64,000 nt of DNA, taken from Synanceia verrucosa. Its lineage: Eukaryota > Chordata > Actinopteri > Perciformes > Synanceiidae. How positions within the stretch are numbered: the first letter of the stretch is position 1; each line of letters begins with the position of its first letter. A program made the translations under genes and the position numbers. This document shows, piece after piece, positions 34,656-49,600 of this stretch. Where the stretch lies: the NCBI GenBank assembly GCA_029721515.1, contig CM056562.1, forward strand, positions 18,111,335-18,175,334. The letters are read 5' to 3'. The notes under the pieces are model-generated. The model was not told where the DNA came from. It saw only the letters and a program-made list of their open reading frames with translations, and did not search any database.

Positions 34656-37600
34656 CTGCAACACACATGAACAGCAGTGTATTTTAATTTATGATTGATT
34701 GATTTACTTTCATATTTTCATTCTTGTAACAGCAGAAACAATACTTCATACAGCATTACTATAACCATGTTTTGTATGTGTGTAATTGGAAGACTTACTA
34801 CGACGCTTGACCCACGCTGCCATAGTTGTCTATGTTGACGGCTGCTGTGACCCCGCAGATGATGAGGGGCACTCCACCACTGACTAAATAAAATCTGAAA
34901 ATGACAGAGGGACAAACGGAGGCAGAGGGAATAAGAAAAGGAAATGACAGCACACTTTCCAAATATGACTAAAAATAGTTTTAGACACCAGAAAAATGTA
35001 ATAACTAAAGCTCTAAATAGACAACTAAGATGACAGACCTGTGCTGTGAGTGAGGCGCATAAAAAGCAAACAAACAATGACACTGAGGAACAGGCACGAG
35101 AACATATTGTCAGCTGTCTTTTACCCATTTCCCTCATATGTGACTTTTGAGCTTGTCACTGTGATCACACTGAACGGGTGTGATCACACCTTCAGTTTGT
35201 TTTCTTTGCTGCAAACCAAAGTGTGAATTTTACTCTGAAAACAAATCTGTTTCCTGTTGATGTTGGCATGATTGACTCGTCAGCACTCATTGCGTCTGCT
35301 GTTCATAGCGGCTCAGCAGACGTGAAGAGAAACCAGGAGACACTGAATAGCAAAGCTCTCCTCTTCCCACACAGACTATACTTTGCTATTGAGCAGCATT
35401 GAAAACACTCTCTCTGGGAGTTCATGTCAGAAGTAAGAAGTCAGTGGCGCATAAGCACAACTGTCCTCCTTCCACCCCTCCAAATTAAAGTGACTGCGAC
35501 CTTCGTCACGGCGTTGCTGTCCTCAGAACCAGCTGTCCTGTTAGCAGCTCCTGACAGGACAGCAGCAGCACCGTCTACACCAGACTGAGATCAAAAACCC
35601 AGTAAAACAGCTCTCATATAAACTCTATCAGGAGTATACAGGCAGAAAATGGAAGTTTTTATTTATCGATTTATATGATTCCCCTGTCCATTGCACCTGT
35701 ACTTGCTCACAGTTTCACTGTGGGCCTTGACAGATGATCATACATATTTCAGTTCACAGAGAGTCTGTGAGATTTGTGCAGTATATTTGTAGTGGAGGTG
35801 AAATAAAGACCACCTCAAAAAGACAGAATAATGACATGTTTATGAAATATAATATCAGGCTTATTGAGCAGTGGTGCTACATCACCAACACCTTCTCACT
35901 CCATGCTTGTCAAATGCTGCAGATCGTTCAGAGACCAGACACTTCAGACACTCTGGGTTCCCCACGTTTGGTTGTTTCAGTGTTCACTTCTTACACACAT
36001 TCACTCTCTTTTTAAAGTACACTCTCAACACAGGTTTCTTTGTTCAACAAAAGCACTTGGTTGGGCTTAGCAAAAGATTGTTTTTTTTGTTTGAAAGGAC
36101 TGTGTGTGTAAAATAAGTCCTGCGATTGTTTGAGCCATCTGCCTCAGGACACTGATGTCCTTCTCTTTATACAGCTAATCATGGCACAGATGGGTTTGCA
36201 CTGGAGTGTTTAAACTGTTATCTAATAACCAACTGATAACAAGGAGAGATGTGTGAGGTGATGTCTGATCCAGCTCAGCAGGTGAGTGATTGATGGATCA
36301 CTGCTGTATGTATGTGTGCTGTGGAGTATTACGTCAAAAATTCTTTATTGGATTGTAAAAGAAAACCTTTTACAAGATAAGCAAACCCACTTCTACACTG
36401 ACTGTTACCTCGCTCATCGGTTACCACATCTCTAGGATTCAGTGTGGGTTGTAACATTTGATAAATTGAATGTGTTCTGCAGCTCAATCAAGTGAGTGAC
36501 ATCCAAAGTGGACCACACACGCAATGGATCGCCTTTACGTTCACTTTAAAGAAACATTTGGATCATTGCTGCTTGGCACATTATACGTTCCCTCAGAGCA
36601 TCCGTGGTGAGCTTCTTCAGACAACAATACACGTCTGCAAGATGCAATTAAACACATGAAAAGCAAAGGCAGTGCATCAGGATGTGAAATAAGGTCAGCA
36701 GTCTGTGAACAAATGACAAACTAACAATGGCAGAGAGTTATGAGAAATTAATTAATTTTTGGCTATTTCTCTTCTCTTAACATGAACACTTCTTTAAGCC
36801 CCTCTGGTATCTCCATCATTCGTTATGCTTATGTAGTGCAAAGCTGAAATTATTGTGTCAGCTTGGGAGGATTTGGCCTTCATCTGCCATCTAGTGAATA
36901 TGCTTTTTAATGCTTCAGGTACACAGCACGTATCTGATCACAGTACACATATCATGAACTTTAAGCATCCAGGACCAAAGCTAATCCCCAGCAGCTCCCT
37001 CTCTGCACTGTCCTTGTCCCTTCTCTCTGCACTGTCATCCACTTTCCTACATAACACTACGCTATTTCCTCTTCCTTCCAGTTCAATCTCAAGCACCGTC
37101 AGTGCTCTGACCTTTCCACCGTTCCATCTTCCTCCATCTTCCTCCTCAGTTTCCTCCCTTCTCTCTCTCTGTCCTCCGTCACACAGCATCCGTCCCAAAA
37201 ATTCAATTACAATCAAGATGTTTGTCTGGGCTGGTTTGGCGAAGGACGGTTGGGTGGATGGAGGGGGGATGAAGAGTGGGGGGTGGCAGCATTACCGGCT
37301 TGTCACTGTCTCTGAGTGGGACGGTTCCCCTGGGGGACTCTCCTCTCCAACAGAAAGCCATTTACACACCCGTCAGCCAGATAAGCATAAATGAGAAGAA
37401 CAAGTGGATGTTAAAGCACCCTGTGCTTTATAAGCTGCATTCCCCTTCATCCCCTCTGGAAAGAAACTGCTTATGTTTCCTGCAGGCTTTGTGCCCAACA
37501 AAACACATGCAAAAAAATGCATAGCATGTGTGCACTGCCTACATGCTGCTCTGATTTTCTGCAAGAAGATGCTCCTTCACATGGAAATTCTTTCCAGTGC

Positions 37601-40600
37601 ACTCACTCTAGTGTCTTGCACATTTTGAGAGACAAACTCAATTTTCTATTAAAAAAAAAGGCCTTCAAACAAAATGTGTGTGTGCATGCGGAAATGTGCT
37701 TTTGAGTGAGTTTAGGAACAGCAATCATCTGATATAAATAGACCCTGAAGAGCCTTTTAGCCAGCAGCTACACATCGTCTCCCCACCCATCCTTGCTGTC
37801 TTGTGAGCCATCCTCTCTTTGGACCAGGTCCAGGATATACATAGCGTAGCTGGGGAAAATTGATGGTCACATTGCTCCAGCACAGGGCAAAGGCATATGG
37901 GCAAAGCTGGACTACTCAATAGTGATAAATGAACTCATGTAAAACTAAAAGCTTATTTGGAAACAACATTTTGGGAATATGCGCTCATTCACTGAGATAA
38001 ATGAGAAGCTTGATACCAGATATGAAGAAGCTAGATAGCAGCATAATTTAGCTTAGCATAAGGAAGGAAACAGGGGAAACAGTTATCCTGGCTCTGTCCA
38101 AAGGTAACAGCACGTCTAAAGCTCGCTTACAGATGCTGTATGGGTTCCAATATCCACACTAAGTCAATATTTAGTATGGCATGGCACTGTAGTATAGTAT
38201 GCCAAATAAAATATGCTAAAAATACAAGGATAGTCATATTTTGCAATATGTATGCCAGCATGCTTTTCTGCCTTTCATCAGCTTTTGTATATGCAAAGAC
38301 GTCTCACTATTGGTTTAAAATGGCAGAGTGTAACAGTCTAATATATTATTTTCATGTTCTTCTTTCCAGTGTAGTTTAAGTCATTTTGTGATTTTAGAGA
38401 GATATTCCACCTCACTAGACCATGTAATTCTTTAATACACATATCTCATAGTTCATGCACTGATATTAGCCACTTTCCTTTCAGAAGCTGGGAAAAGCTT
38501 TTTTAAAACATCCTCAACCAGGGAAAAAGAGAGATATGTAATATTTGCAAATGTTAAATATTCTATACTAGAAGTGGACATGTTCTTGTATTATGTGTTG
38601 TGTTGGAGGAATGATGTGCAATTGTCACACCACAGTAGATGACTGTCAGTTAGTAGCATGTCACAGTGCAGCACATTTGTGACAGAGGTAGGTGCAACGA
38701 TCTGCAGGATATGCCATCAGATGCAAAGAGGTGGACGAGGAGGAATAGGTCGGTTGCTGGGGTTGGGGGGATGCTCAGAGGAGAAATTGATTTGTCTCCA
38801 GCTGCTAAGTCTCATTGCATGAGCCTGTCTGACGGGGAGCATTACAGTCAATCACTGTGGATCAACTCGACTGCCGCGCCACACGATTCCCCCGCCTGCC
38901 CCCAGACAAATTATCTCATTCACAAGCGGTGCATGATGGGAGAGTCTCGAGAACGTTCCGCATTAAAATTCCCCAATCATGCAGGTGTCTGAGGATTTGC
39001 TTTGCAAGGAAAGTGCTGCTTATTGGGTTGAGGGGGGATCCTTATCTGCTGGGGTCCTTATCCTCAGTGACTCTTCACAAATATATTATTAGGCAGATTC
39101 CAGTTTTAGTAATGGCAGACACACGATACTACTCATTTCTAGATTAGCTTCATGTCTATGGGTGATAAATGTCCATGCATGTGCTTCATGTGTCAATAAT
39201 CCTCTAAAATATCCAACAGAAAACAAGCCAAACAGTAAATAATGAGTTTTTCCAGTAGGGTTCATATGCAGTGCAACTCCACATGTTTAAATCATTTCAT
39301 TCTGTGGGGTCATTCGCTATATCATCTCCAAAATATTTCACAAAATTCAATGAAATTCAGGCAACTGGAACAGCTTTAAGGAAATTACTCTAAAACCGAA
39401 TAAGATGAAACGGCAAACAGGCATTTGTTACGGTGCTCCTTCTGTTTGCCTCCACACCTCCGCTCTCAAACCGCCCCTTAAAAGGATTTCTCGTTGAAGC
39501 ATCTGGAGTTCAGCTCTGCAGCACAGTTGCAATGTGAAGAAGAGCTCATGCAGCATCTTCTCACCGCAGAGGAAGAGCACCGCATGAGTCCAAAAGCTGA
39601 TCCTCTTAAACGTGCCAAATGTCGTGAGTAAGCGGAAAAGGAATGAGGTGGAGAATGAGTGAGAAAAAAACAAATCACAAAAAGCAGAAATTCAATTTGA
39701 TGTGTGTGTGTCTAAGCGAATAGGAATTTAATGGGTCAAAAGGCTAAATGCATTTAGATTTGTGATAAGGCTCCTGGCTCAGCAGCCTCCTGGGTGATTG
39801 AGGTAATTAGTTATATGGAGGAGGCGATGCCATAGTAACAGCTTGTTTTAAGTCATTCTCTTCTCCATCCTTCCTCTTCCTGACATTCATCTGCCCTCCA
39901 TTCTTTTTGCCTTACAGGGTAGCAGGAAGCCTCAAACAGAATAACTGAGCCAAACCATTTACTGAACACCCAGTTCAGCTACTCCAGACATTTTCCTCTG
40001 ACAAATGCCTGCCAGAATGTGTTGGCCTATCTATACCAATGGGAAAATGGTAGAATCAGAGGTTTTGAAATGTTGTAAAACTACAGAATAACATACATCG
40101 TTGTGGTTCCTCATCTTTTTTTTGTCTGACGTACTCTGAAATTCCTATCAGATGAGCAACTCAACACCAACCTGTCATGATTCACTCGCCATGTATCCTG
40201 TCAGCAGATGAGGAGTAAATTTATACAGCATGGTTATGTCATTGAAAAATGAAAAAGGGAGTTATTTACTTTAAGTTAAAGTATTTCTTTGGGTGTTGGT
40301 TTTCATAATATTGCTTTGCAAAAGCCCAAAGTGATCACATACCAAACAATGAATCAATGCTGGTACTGTATACTGACAAATAAAGCACTGATGATAACAT
40401 AGTATCTACATGCTAAAAGTAACTTTTAGCTGATAATTAGTTAAAGTGGAAATTCTGTTTTTTACAAAATTGGATCTTATTTCTGTGATAAAATACCATT
40501 TACTCACCCATATCCATGAATGGAGCACAGAAAATCCTGTGCCCCATTCACTCCTGTTAAACGGATAACATCAAATCCAAATATCATCAGAAATACTCCA

Positions 40601-43600
40601 AAAGACTCCAAAGTGAAATAGGTGAGTAAATGGCAGTACTTTATCCCAGAAATAAGGTCCAGTTTGGAAAAAAACAGAACTTCCCTTTGAAGTGATTCTG
40701 TGTTCATGCATTTAGGAAATTTATTTGATGATTCATTAGTTTTAGTTGATAATGTCAACTGCTGAAAAATAACAATGTCAAGAGATCAATTGTCTGGAGC
40801 TTATTTATAACTTTTAGTGAACTATGCTGACTTCACTGCTCCCTTACTGACTAGTTGTCTTGCACTCTCATGACGAGCCACAGATGACAGTGATAGCAGT
40901 GTTGATGGTGATATACCGCTATAACCAATGTTATATATTTCTCTCTGACCAACTGTTGCTTTATTTAAATCAGTTCACAAGCTAGTTTGGCGATCAGACT
41001 AGGTCAGTGGATAAAGACATGAAATACTTAAAGACTAAGGCTCATTCATATTGCATTAACCTAGTGTTTAAAATGTTACATAGAAACCCAAAACAGATGC
41101 TCGTCAGTCTTATACTATAAGTTATTGTTGCAGCAGTTAGCAGCTTGAATATCACCTGTAACAGGTGAGTCTGCACCAAATATCACATCATAAATTTAAC
41201 TGATTAAAAGAATTAGCTCCTGTAATCTCTGACATTTCTCAGACTAATGTTCACATTAAGTGAATCATTACCGTTCAAAACCTAAACTTCTTTTTCTCGT
41301 GGCTGGCAGTGATTCAGATTAAAAATGCAATTTCTTAACATGAGCAAATGTAGGAGAAATCCACAAGGGGAGCCAAATAAATAGCCTATAAATAGGAAGA
41401 CCTGACAGCTATGTCACTACAGAGTGAACAAAGCCAGAGGCTTAAAAGAATGCAAACGTGGATGTCTCTGCAGATAAACGATGCAATAACTCATCTGTAT
41501 AAAGCTATTGTTGCCGTCTACAGGAAACATGAGCTGGCAAAGACCTGAAACTAGCATAACATATAGTCGATACACAGCTCTGCACACAAATTAACCTAAC
41601 AAACAAACACACATGAATAAAAAAAACAAGTTGTGCACAAGATCATATTCAATCAGGTAAAAGGGGATCGTAATACATCATATAAGCACTTTTCAGCACT
41701 CTGCCTAAATCAAACATACAGTCATAATGTGGAGTGGTGGTTATGTCAGTGTTTTAATAATTGTCTGTGCGTGTGTGCTTTTATCTGTGCTTGCATGTTT
41801 TGTTTTAATGCCATCAACCTGGCAGCAACTGCACATGCAAATCAGCTCGTGGGGCTAAATCTGTCACATTAATCATAGTTTATCATGGTTCATGGTGGAC
41901 TCAAGTGCTAATGTTAATTAATGTGCACTGTTCCTTCTTAAAAAAATGTGATGTAATGTACAGTTATGAGGCATCTGTACTTTTATATGTTTGATATTTT
42001 GCATAAAAATAAATACCTATATTTTGAAAATCCTAATATAAGTGAAAGATTAAATGAGTGTTTCCCAATGTTTCAGGCTTGTGACCCTGTACATCTTGGG
42101 GCCACATTTCAAATCTCCTGTTAGCAGCTCCATCAGAGAGTGATTCCCCGCTCTAAATGTTTCTTCGATAGAACAGGGAGGAAGACCTTCATATAAATAT
42201 GTGTGGCAGAATTTTACACATCTTCGAAGGGTCTGACCTCTTTTTAGGAACCGCTGGACTACACTACCCATCTGTGTGTAAACTAGTTAAAACCTCGAGC
42301 AGTTACAACAGTACAATGCTGCCTACATACTGATGCATCACATCAACAACTAATATTTAAATATATGTAACAATAACAATTAATCGCAAGGGACAATATT
42401 TCTGCAGATTTTTTTAATGCTGAATCTTTACTTGTAGCTGAATAAATTGCTGGAGTGGATATTCTACTTGAGCAATTCTGAATACATCTAAAACTACAGC
42501 TTAAAATAACCTGTGATGACATTAGACTTCAGTCAAGTAATATACTGACAAAAAAGTGAGAATAAAGTGAATAATTGTTCAGTGAAACAATCCTTGGCCT
42601 CTGAAGATACATAAACACACACGGGGACAAACACATATGCACACATACACAGCAGTTTGTTTCCTTCTCCGTGTAGAGGCCGTTAGGGTCGAGGAGGGTT
42701 GCGAGGACATTTGTGCTTACCTCAACAGGGGCTGTTTCGGGGGCGGAGGCGGGTCACCGTCTTGGCTCTGCCGAGGCTTCTTGGTCACTTGTTTGTAAAT
42801 GTTCCTGGCCGTCACCCCGAGCCACAACATGGTCGACAGAGACGAGTAGTGCAGCACGACCCCGACCTGATGTAGGGCGAAAGAGGTTGAAGTTATCTGT
42901 TTGACTTTTCTGAACTTTCGCCTCTGCACACTGTTCAGTATTGCTCTCTGCAAAATGTCAGGCTTGATTATATTCCTGTAAGTCAAAAGAAAAGCTGTTC
43001 AGGAGGAGCTGCCACTCCTGCATCATCAATGTCACTCCAAGGGTGTCTCCATACATGTTTTCCTTCAATACCTGACTGCTTTGTCTTATCATTCACTAAA
43101 AGACAGTAATACAAGAATGGAAATACAGGTTCAAAAAGTGCCATTGAATCATCAAGGTTGTTTGGGATAAGAGCAGTATGGTGGGGTATAACCCCACCCC
43201 ACCATACTGTGGATACTGAGCAGCTCCTTATCAGTTGAGTTAGAGGACATGGGGTGTGCACTGCGAATAACAAATCTGAATATAAATGATAGTCACGCTG
43301 ACAACTATCAGTGCGTGATTGTGTTCCTAAATGCACTGTATACATATCTCTGCTCTTCCTTGTTTTAATATTCATGAGTTATGTTTGAATGGGTGAACTG
43401 ATCTAACTTTGTTTAAAGGCTTTGCCCGCTCATATATGGAGCAGAGTTACAAAAAAAGAGAGAGAGAGAGAGAGAAAGGAGAATGGAGGGAGAAAATTAA
43501 AATGCGCTGAGCCTTTTCTCCACCCAGTCAGTCTGTTCAAGAGGTACTGACAACCTGAGACACCAAATCAAATGACTTCTCTCCAGCCGGGTAGGCCTAG

Positions 43601-46600
43601 GGACCAGAGCTAGTGTACCAGAGTCCAGACGCTAATTGGAAGTGTCCTTGAGCTGGTTATAGAGAGCAAAGAGCGGGTGGTAAGTCAATCACTGCTGTGG
43701 AGTCTGCATGCCTCAGAGCTTCATTAGAGCCAAGAACCGACAGGAAGGAAGCGTGTTGTAATATGGAAATAAGGAGAGAGGAGGGATTCTCTATTATCAG
43801 AGATGGTAAAAGTAGAGGTGCACACATTGATCAGAACTGGCTGATTAGGTTTCAAGTTCCTGCTGATAAAAGAAACAAAGCAAGAACTAACCTCCAACAC
43901 AGTAAGCCAAACTGCATGGGCAGCTTTTCAAAAATATCTAAATACATCACAGAGTTTCAATGTGCACATTATTCGACACAGCATATACAGCAGTATATAC
44001 ATATAGAATTTACCCATTTGATCTTAATTCAGACTGTAGATGTACTTCTAAGATGTGTATAAGTAGAATTTCAGTGGCCAAGGGAGAATACAAGTATATT
44101 CAAACACACAGTATGAGAGAATGCATGTAAACATGTTGTAGCAGAAACCCAAAATATAAGTATGAACCAGAACGAGTGTGTCCCCTATAAATAGACTGGA
44201 AGGAGATTAGAAAACAGTCATGTATGCTTAGATCTACACTAAGCATATGGAGAGGTTGATTAAGACAGCAACATTTTGATATTTTACTATTCATAGTGTG
44301 CTTCCACCTGATGTCCCTTTGGTACTAGAAAATATGTGTAAAGACATGATTTCAGTCAGTAATTGGATCAGTGAGGAGCACAATGATCACACAGTTAACA
44401 AAACAGGAGCTGGAAATGGCCCCAGAGAACCGGATCAATGGGTCCCCATTAAAAAGCTGCAGCTTCTGTCACCTCAAACTCCCTCTTTCATCACTTAGGA
44501 TGGGTGTCGATGATGCATAAATTAATCAAACTGCACAGCCATAAAACATCTATGGCGTGTTATAGTGGTATTCACAGTGAATTATAATGCATTCATAATG
44601 CTTTGTGACTACACTCATAAATACACATAATGCTTTCTGATGCTTTATAAAAACAGTCATAAAACATTACAGCTGTGACTTAACAATGATTTATAATAAA
44701 GTGTGTCATGGATGCTTTTCGCAGTCTAGTCTTGCAAAATAATCACTTATGATGCACCGTATTACAAAAATGAAATTACCATGTCTGAACATTAAATGAC
44801 ACAGTCATTTACCTGTTAGCTAAGGTTAGCTGGTTAGCTTTACAGTGCTTCATGCTCTGTCATGGCCAATTGTGCAAAATAAAAACAGATGTATCAAAGC
44901 AAGACAAGACAGTGATGTCACATTTAAAACAAGTCACGTCGTAGAGAAAGTGATTTAATGCAAAATATGAAACTAATGGGAGTCATGCCCCTTTCTGCTA
45001 TGAGTGTGCAACACTTTTTAGTCGCCTTTATCAGATTAAGATATAATCCAGCCAGTTCTTCTGTTTATCATGGTGTTGTTTCAACATTTTCATTTGTGCA
45101 TTTATTAATGATGTGCATGATTAACATGACGTGCATCAATAGGAGGAGAATAAGTGAATTTACAATAAACTATTTAGAAGTTGTGCTACGATGTGTCTCG
45201 GTTAACTCATTTGTTCCACCATACTGTCAGGTGGGATCCAGTGTATATACATCAGATGAACAGCAGAGTACAATATGAAATATGACATGTTGTGAGACAA
45301 CTTTATCAGAAGAAAGATATAGCGTGACACATCACTAGAGCATGTCCGCCCCTGGCAACAGGAAGACAGGGTACACTAGTACAAAACCACTACAGGCGCT
45401 GTAAAATGGTACAAGACAGTTTAAAGTCAAGTAGAACAATGCAGATAATAAGCTGCGGGTGGAACAGCAAACCTTCTAACTGCCTGGAGACTGAAACATG
45501 TTGCTATTTAAACAGTGACTAACACTCGATCATTCAGTTATCGTCAAGTGCTGACATCAGTTATTTTGCAAAGCTTTATACTCATTCTCAAGTTTATTTA
45601 GACTGGGACCTTTTAGCATTTTCTGCAAAAATAACAGTGTGAATCGTTGAATCGTTTTCAACAATTTTAGCATATACTGACAGAGCTGCATGCAAAAGCT
45701 TCCCCAAAGCTATCTTCTATGGGCATATTCATTATATCGGCTCCCTACTGTTTTAGATGCATAAGTAACCAGTCTACCGGAAGCATTTCACATGTGGGTA
45801 AATGAGCTCAGGAACACTCAAATTGGGTCCAATGGAAGTACAAAGCAAATCACCGCAGATACTATAATGTCTAGAGCTTTTTTTTTGGCCAGCGTTTGCC
45901 GTCACAACTAATTTCACAGTGGCACACTAATGAGGAAATCCTCTGTAAAGCATCTTTAAGCTGACAGTTGGATGTAACCTCAGATCTAGGTCATATCCTC
46001 AGCCAAGTTCTTTTCTAAATTAACAGGTTATTTAACGCTGGTCACACTCACTGAGCAATCAACTGAGATGTCTAATCCAAATTTGTTATGGTCCAAGGTA
46101 AGATGAGGTAAGACGAGGGTAAAACAAGGATATACTGTATGTTGTTCTGCCACTTAATGTGAGCAAGCAGAAGATGTAGTGTGACAGCTGGGACGTTGCT
46201 CAAATCAATGACAAAACAAGCCGTGTTGGAAGAAAAGATAGAAATAGAGATCAGAGATGACTTTGAGGCCGTAAAGACATTGGATGCTGCATAGCGGCAG
46301 TGCCACAGTGGGCGGGGGAGGAGGAGCGAGCCCAAAGAGTGGCATACAGATAGGGAGCTGGAAGATGAGTATAGGATGCAGGTGGAGATGGTAAGGGAGG
46401 AGGGCTGATGGGGGGGGTGCATGCTTGAAGTGCAGCGAGAGCTGCCAAAGCTAGTTTCAGAGCTCCTTGAAGTTCCCTCTGTCGGAGAGAGAGCGTGTAC
46501 TTATGTGTCCCCCTGGGAGGAGGGAAGGGGTGCATGAGAGGAGGTGGGCTGACTGGGGGAGAACTGCAGCAGCCACTGCATGTGCGACTGTGTGCATTTC

Positions 46601-49600
46601 AATGTGTGGATGTGCGTTGTGCGATCACGCATCTCCTCAAGGAGTCCTGTAATTATCCCAAATTGTGTCTGGTGGGGCTTGCCTCCATCCCAGTAGAACA
46701 GCAGACAATCTGGGCTCCAGCCCAAATCTGCAGAGAGTTGTCCTGTTAGCAAGGAGGAGCAGCAAGAAACGTTCAAAGGCCCCGGGAAAAAATTAGATAA
46801 ATGAATGAATGCTTAATAAGTTAAAGAGGAACAGCAGGGCCAACTGAGCTCCATGACTCTGTCAACAACATCTGCACTCACTGTGCTGGACAGGCAGAGC
46901 AGAACTTATTTTATAATAAGGCATACATTTTACGTGGGGTGTTTAAGTTGTAAATAACGGATATATGTATATTTAATAAATAATGCATTAATGCTGTATA
47001 GATCATAGAAGTAAGCAAAACAGCATCTAATCAATATTTTCAATTATACTGTGCAATCATTTACTAATGCTCAATATTACTGCTTTTCACTTGCAACATG
47101 TGCAATATTTGGTCCATTTTGTACATTTATGTTCTATATTTAATGACTCACTTTTCTGGTTTGCAGCTAATTTAGACATTAGACATTATACTTTGCTTAT
47201 TGCTTGTTTACCTTGTTACCTACTCATTTTCGACACATTTATTTTTCTACTAAGACTAATTCTTATTTTTTATATCAGCCCTTATTATGTTGTTGCATGA
47301 CCCATTTCACCTCTTTGTAAATTTCCCTTTTGATGGGACAAATAAAGGTTTATCTTATTTTATAACAATATTCAAACAATAGTGATGGACTTAATTATAA
47401 TAATTATTAAATGCTGCTCCCCCTCAGCTTTAAGGTTCTTTATAGTGACTTTAAGCTCATTGTTCAGCTGATCGAACCACAACTTCACTGTTCTGGTCCA
47501 CTTTCACTGTTCTCATCATGCTGAGAAAAAAGAGAAAGTGTTGGGCTTACATGAATAAAATGGACAAAACATGACTGAAGATGAATGATAATGTTGCTCC
47601 ATGACAGATGGATGGACATCACAATATTATTGGTAAGAACTGATAGCTAGAGTTGGTACTAGCTTAAGAAAGCACATGACAAAACAGTCATATGTTTATA
47701 TTTTTTGCATGTATTGTTAAATAAGACAGTTAAAAAGGATTAATAGGGTAGGGTTAAAAAGGCATTTTTTTTTTGTCTTGAATTTAAAAAGTGTCGATGT
47801 GTGTTTTGTTTTGGCTGCTTCTAAAAATGACTGGCAGTGTGAAACACACATTAAACAGATTCCCAGTTAATTTTTCAGTTCCATTTTATCCTCGTGTGCA
47901 TTAACATTAAAATATTTCTGATGACTCATCCTGCACTTGGAGGCGCGTACATAAATCCATGGATTAGTTAGCTAATAACTATTCCACCCTTCATTTGTTA
48001 GTTTGCGGGTCGCTGTAACTGGAAGAGCAACATCATGTGTGCTTAGTAAATGTTCTAAAGAAAGTAGGTGAGGTTTAATTTATAGCTTTGTCCTTGTCCT
48101 CTGCGTATTGATCCAACATGGATGAGGGAGGTGTAGCTGGGGGCCTCGACAGTCCTCCACACCTCTATATCTCCAGTCCCTACAGCACTGCATCACTCTG
48201 TATTCACAAAGCTACAACCATTTCATATTTAACTAGATGGTACTCACATATCAGGCATCACTCTGGCATACATCACGTTATAGAAGCTAAGCTCTAACTT
48301 TAATGAGGTTCCCATCAATGTGGTAATTAAAAAGTACTAACCAAGATTTGTACTGAGCAGGACATCTTACAGTTGGAAAATAACCGTTAGTATTTTGTGA
48401 TGCACATACTAGACTGTAACCGCTTTTTGAATTACTTCAAGCAATAAATAATAAAACAATAGCACTGCTGTGCTGCTGCTTGTTAATAATAAGCAAAATG
48501 CTAATATATTTATGAAGAAGTAAAAATCAACTGGTCAAATAAGGTTCTAGTGAGATATATAGCTCCAGCTACAACTTATTAATCTTTAACGAAGTTTACC
48601 TCATTAGGAAATGGTAATTATTTACAGTATCAATACTGTCTGTCTTGGAGAGCAGTGGTTAAAGTGCCCCCTGGTTGGCAAGACACACTAAATTGCCCAT
48701 TTGGCTGGTTAAAACATGATAAAGTGCCCTCTTGGGTGGCAAAAACACACAGTTAAGTGCCCTCTTCAGTAGTGAGAACACGCTGTAGGTGCCTTTTTTT
48801 GTTTTTGCCCCTGCTCTTCAAAAAGTCTATGCACGCCACTGCTGGAGAGGCATTTAGGGTATGAACCACATCACTGTCAGAAGAGTGGAGATTCAAATTG
48901 TTACTATATATGGGAACGTAATTAAGGTGATGATAAAGGGCAGTGAGCAGACTTCAAGTGAATGAAGCATGTTATGACAAACAGCAGACGTTTTGTGTCA
49001 GTGACGTCCAGCTGTGGAAGAAGACAGTCACAGAGTCTCAGAGGCTATAGGCAGCTTAGGCATGAAATATGACGCTCTACATTCAGCATGTAGACGTGGA
49101 GTTTTAAAAATATGGAATAAGGGGCCTGTAACAGAAGAGATACAGTCCCAAACCCACTGCGGCTCTAGGCCCATTGATGGAGAACAGGAAACGAGAGAAG
49201 GCAGCTGAAACTGGGGGTGAAAAAAGTAGCTCACATCAATCTCTTTGCGGCTACATACAGTAAATGCACCCCTGCTGAGGTGAGCTGACAGTGGAGGATG
49301 CTCTGCTCCAGCTGATGTTTCACGCTCACAACCTGAACAGGTCCAGCTATCAATCAGCCGGAAAGGAAATCCACCAGGACCATTTGATTTCCCAACCATG
49401 TAAAAAAAAAAAGCAAACATATTACTTTTTTATTCTCACTTTATCTCTTTTTGACACTGACGATTTATCTCTTCACAGATTTCAACTACCCAAAACACAT
49501 GTGCAGTATTCTTAACTGTCACTGTTTTTATCTTGACAATGTTTTTTTTTTACATTAGGTATGTATGATATACATTACAATTTCATTAGGTTTTCCCTCT

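Larger units (their letters stand above)
34895..42720. other. ADGRA1 intron
   Basis: It contains the repeat copy at 37.95-38.13 kb, the MITE at 40.44-40.69 kb, a pyrimidine-rich patch at about 37.0-37.2 kb and a non-repetitive, possibly conserved block at 38.8-39.0 kb. At 35157-35190 a GTGATCAC palindrome occurs twice in a repeat-like context. No additional exon was seen. Confidence 0.6.

Noticed and set aside
36855..37394. Plus-strand frame of 179 codons in an ADGRA1 intron
   Set aside because: Ser/Leu/Pro-rich text over a pyrimidine-rich stretch; low complexity and no known motif.
46072..46535. Minus-strand frames of 94 and 116 codons in a G+C-rich patch
   Set aside because: Pro/Ser/His-rich without a domain; more likely a composition effect.
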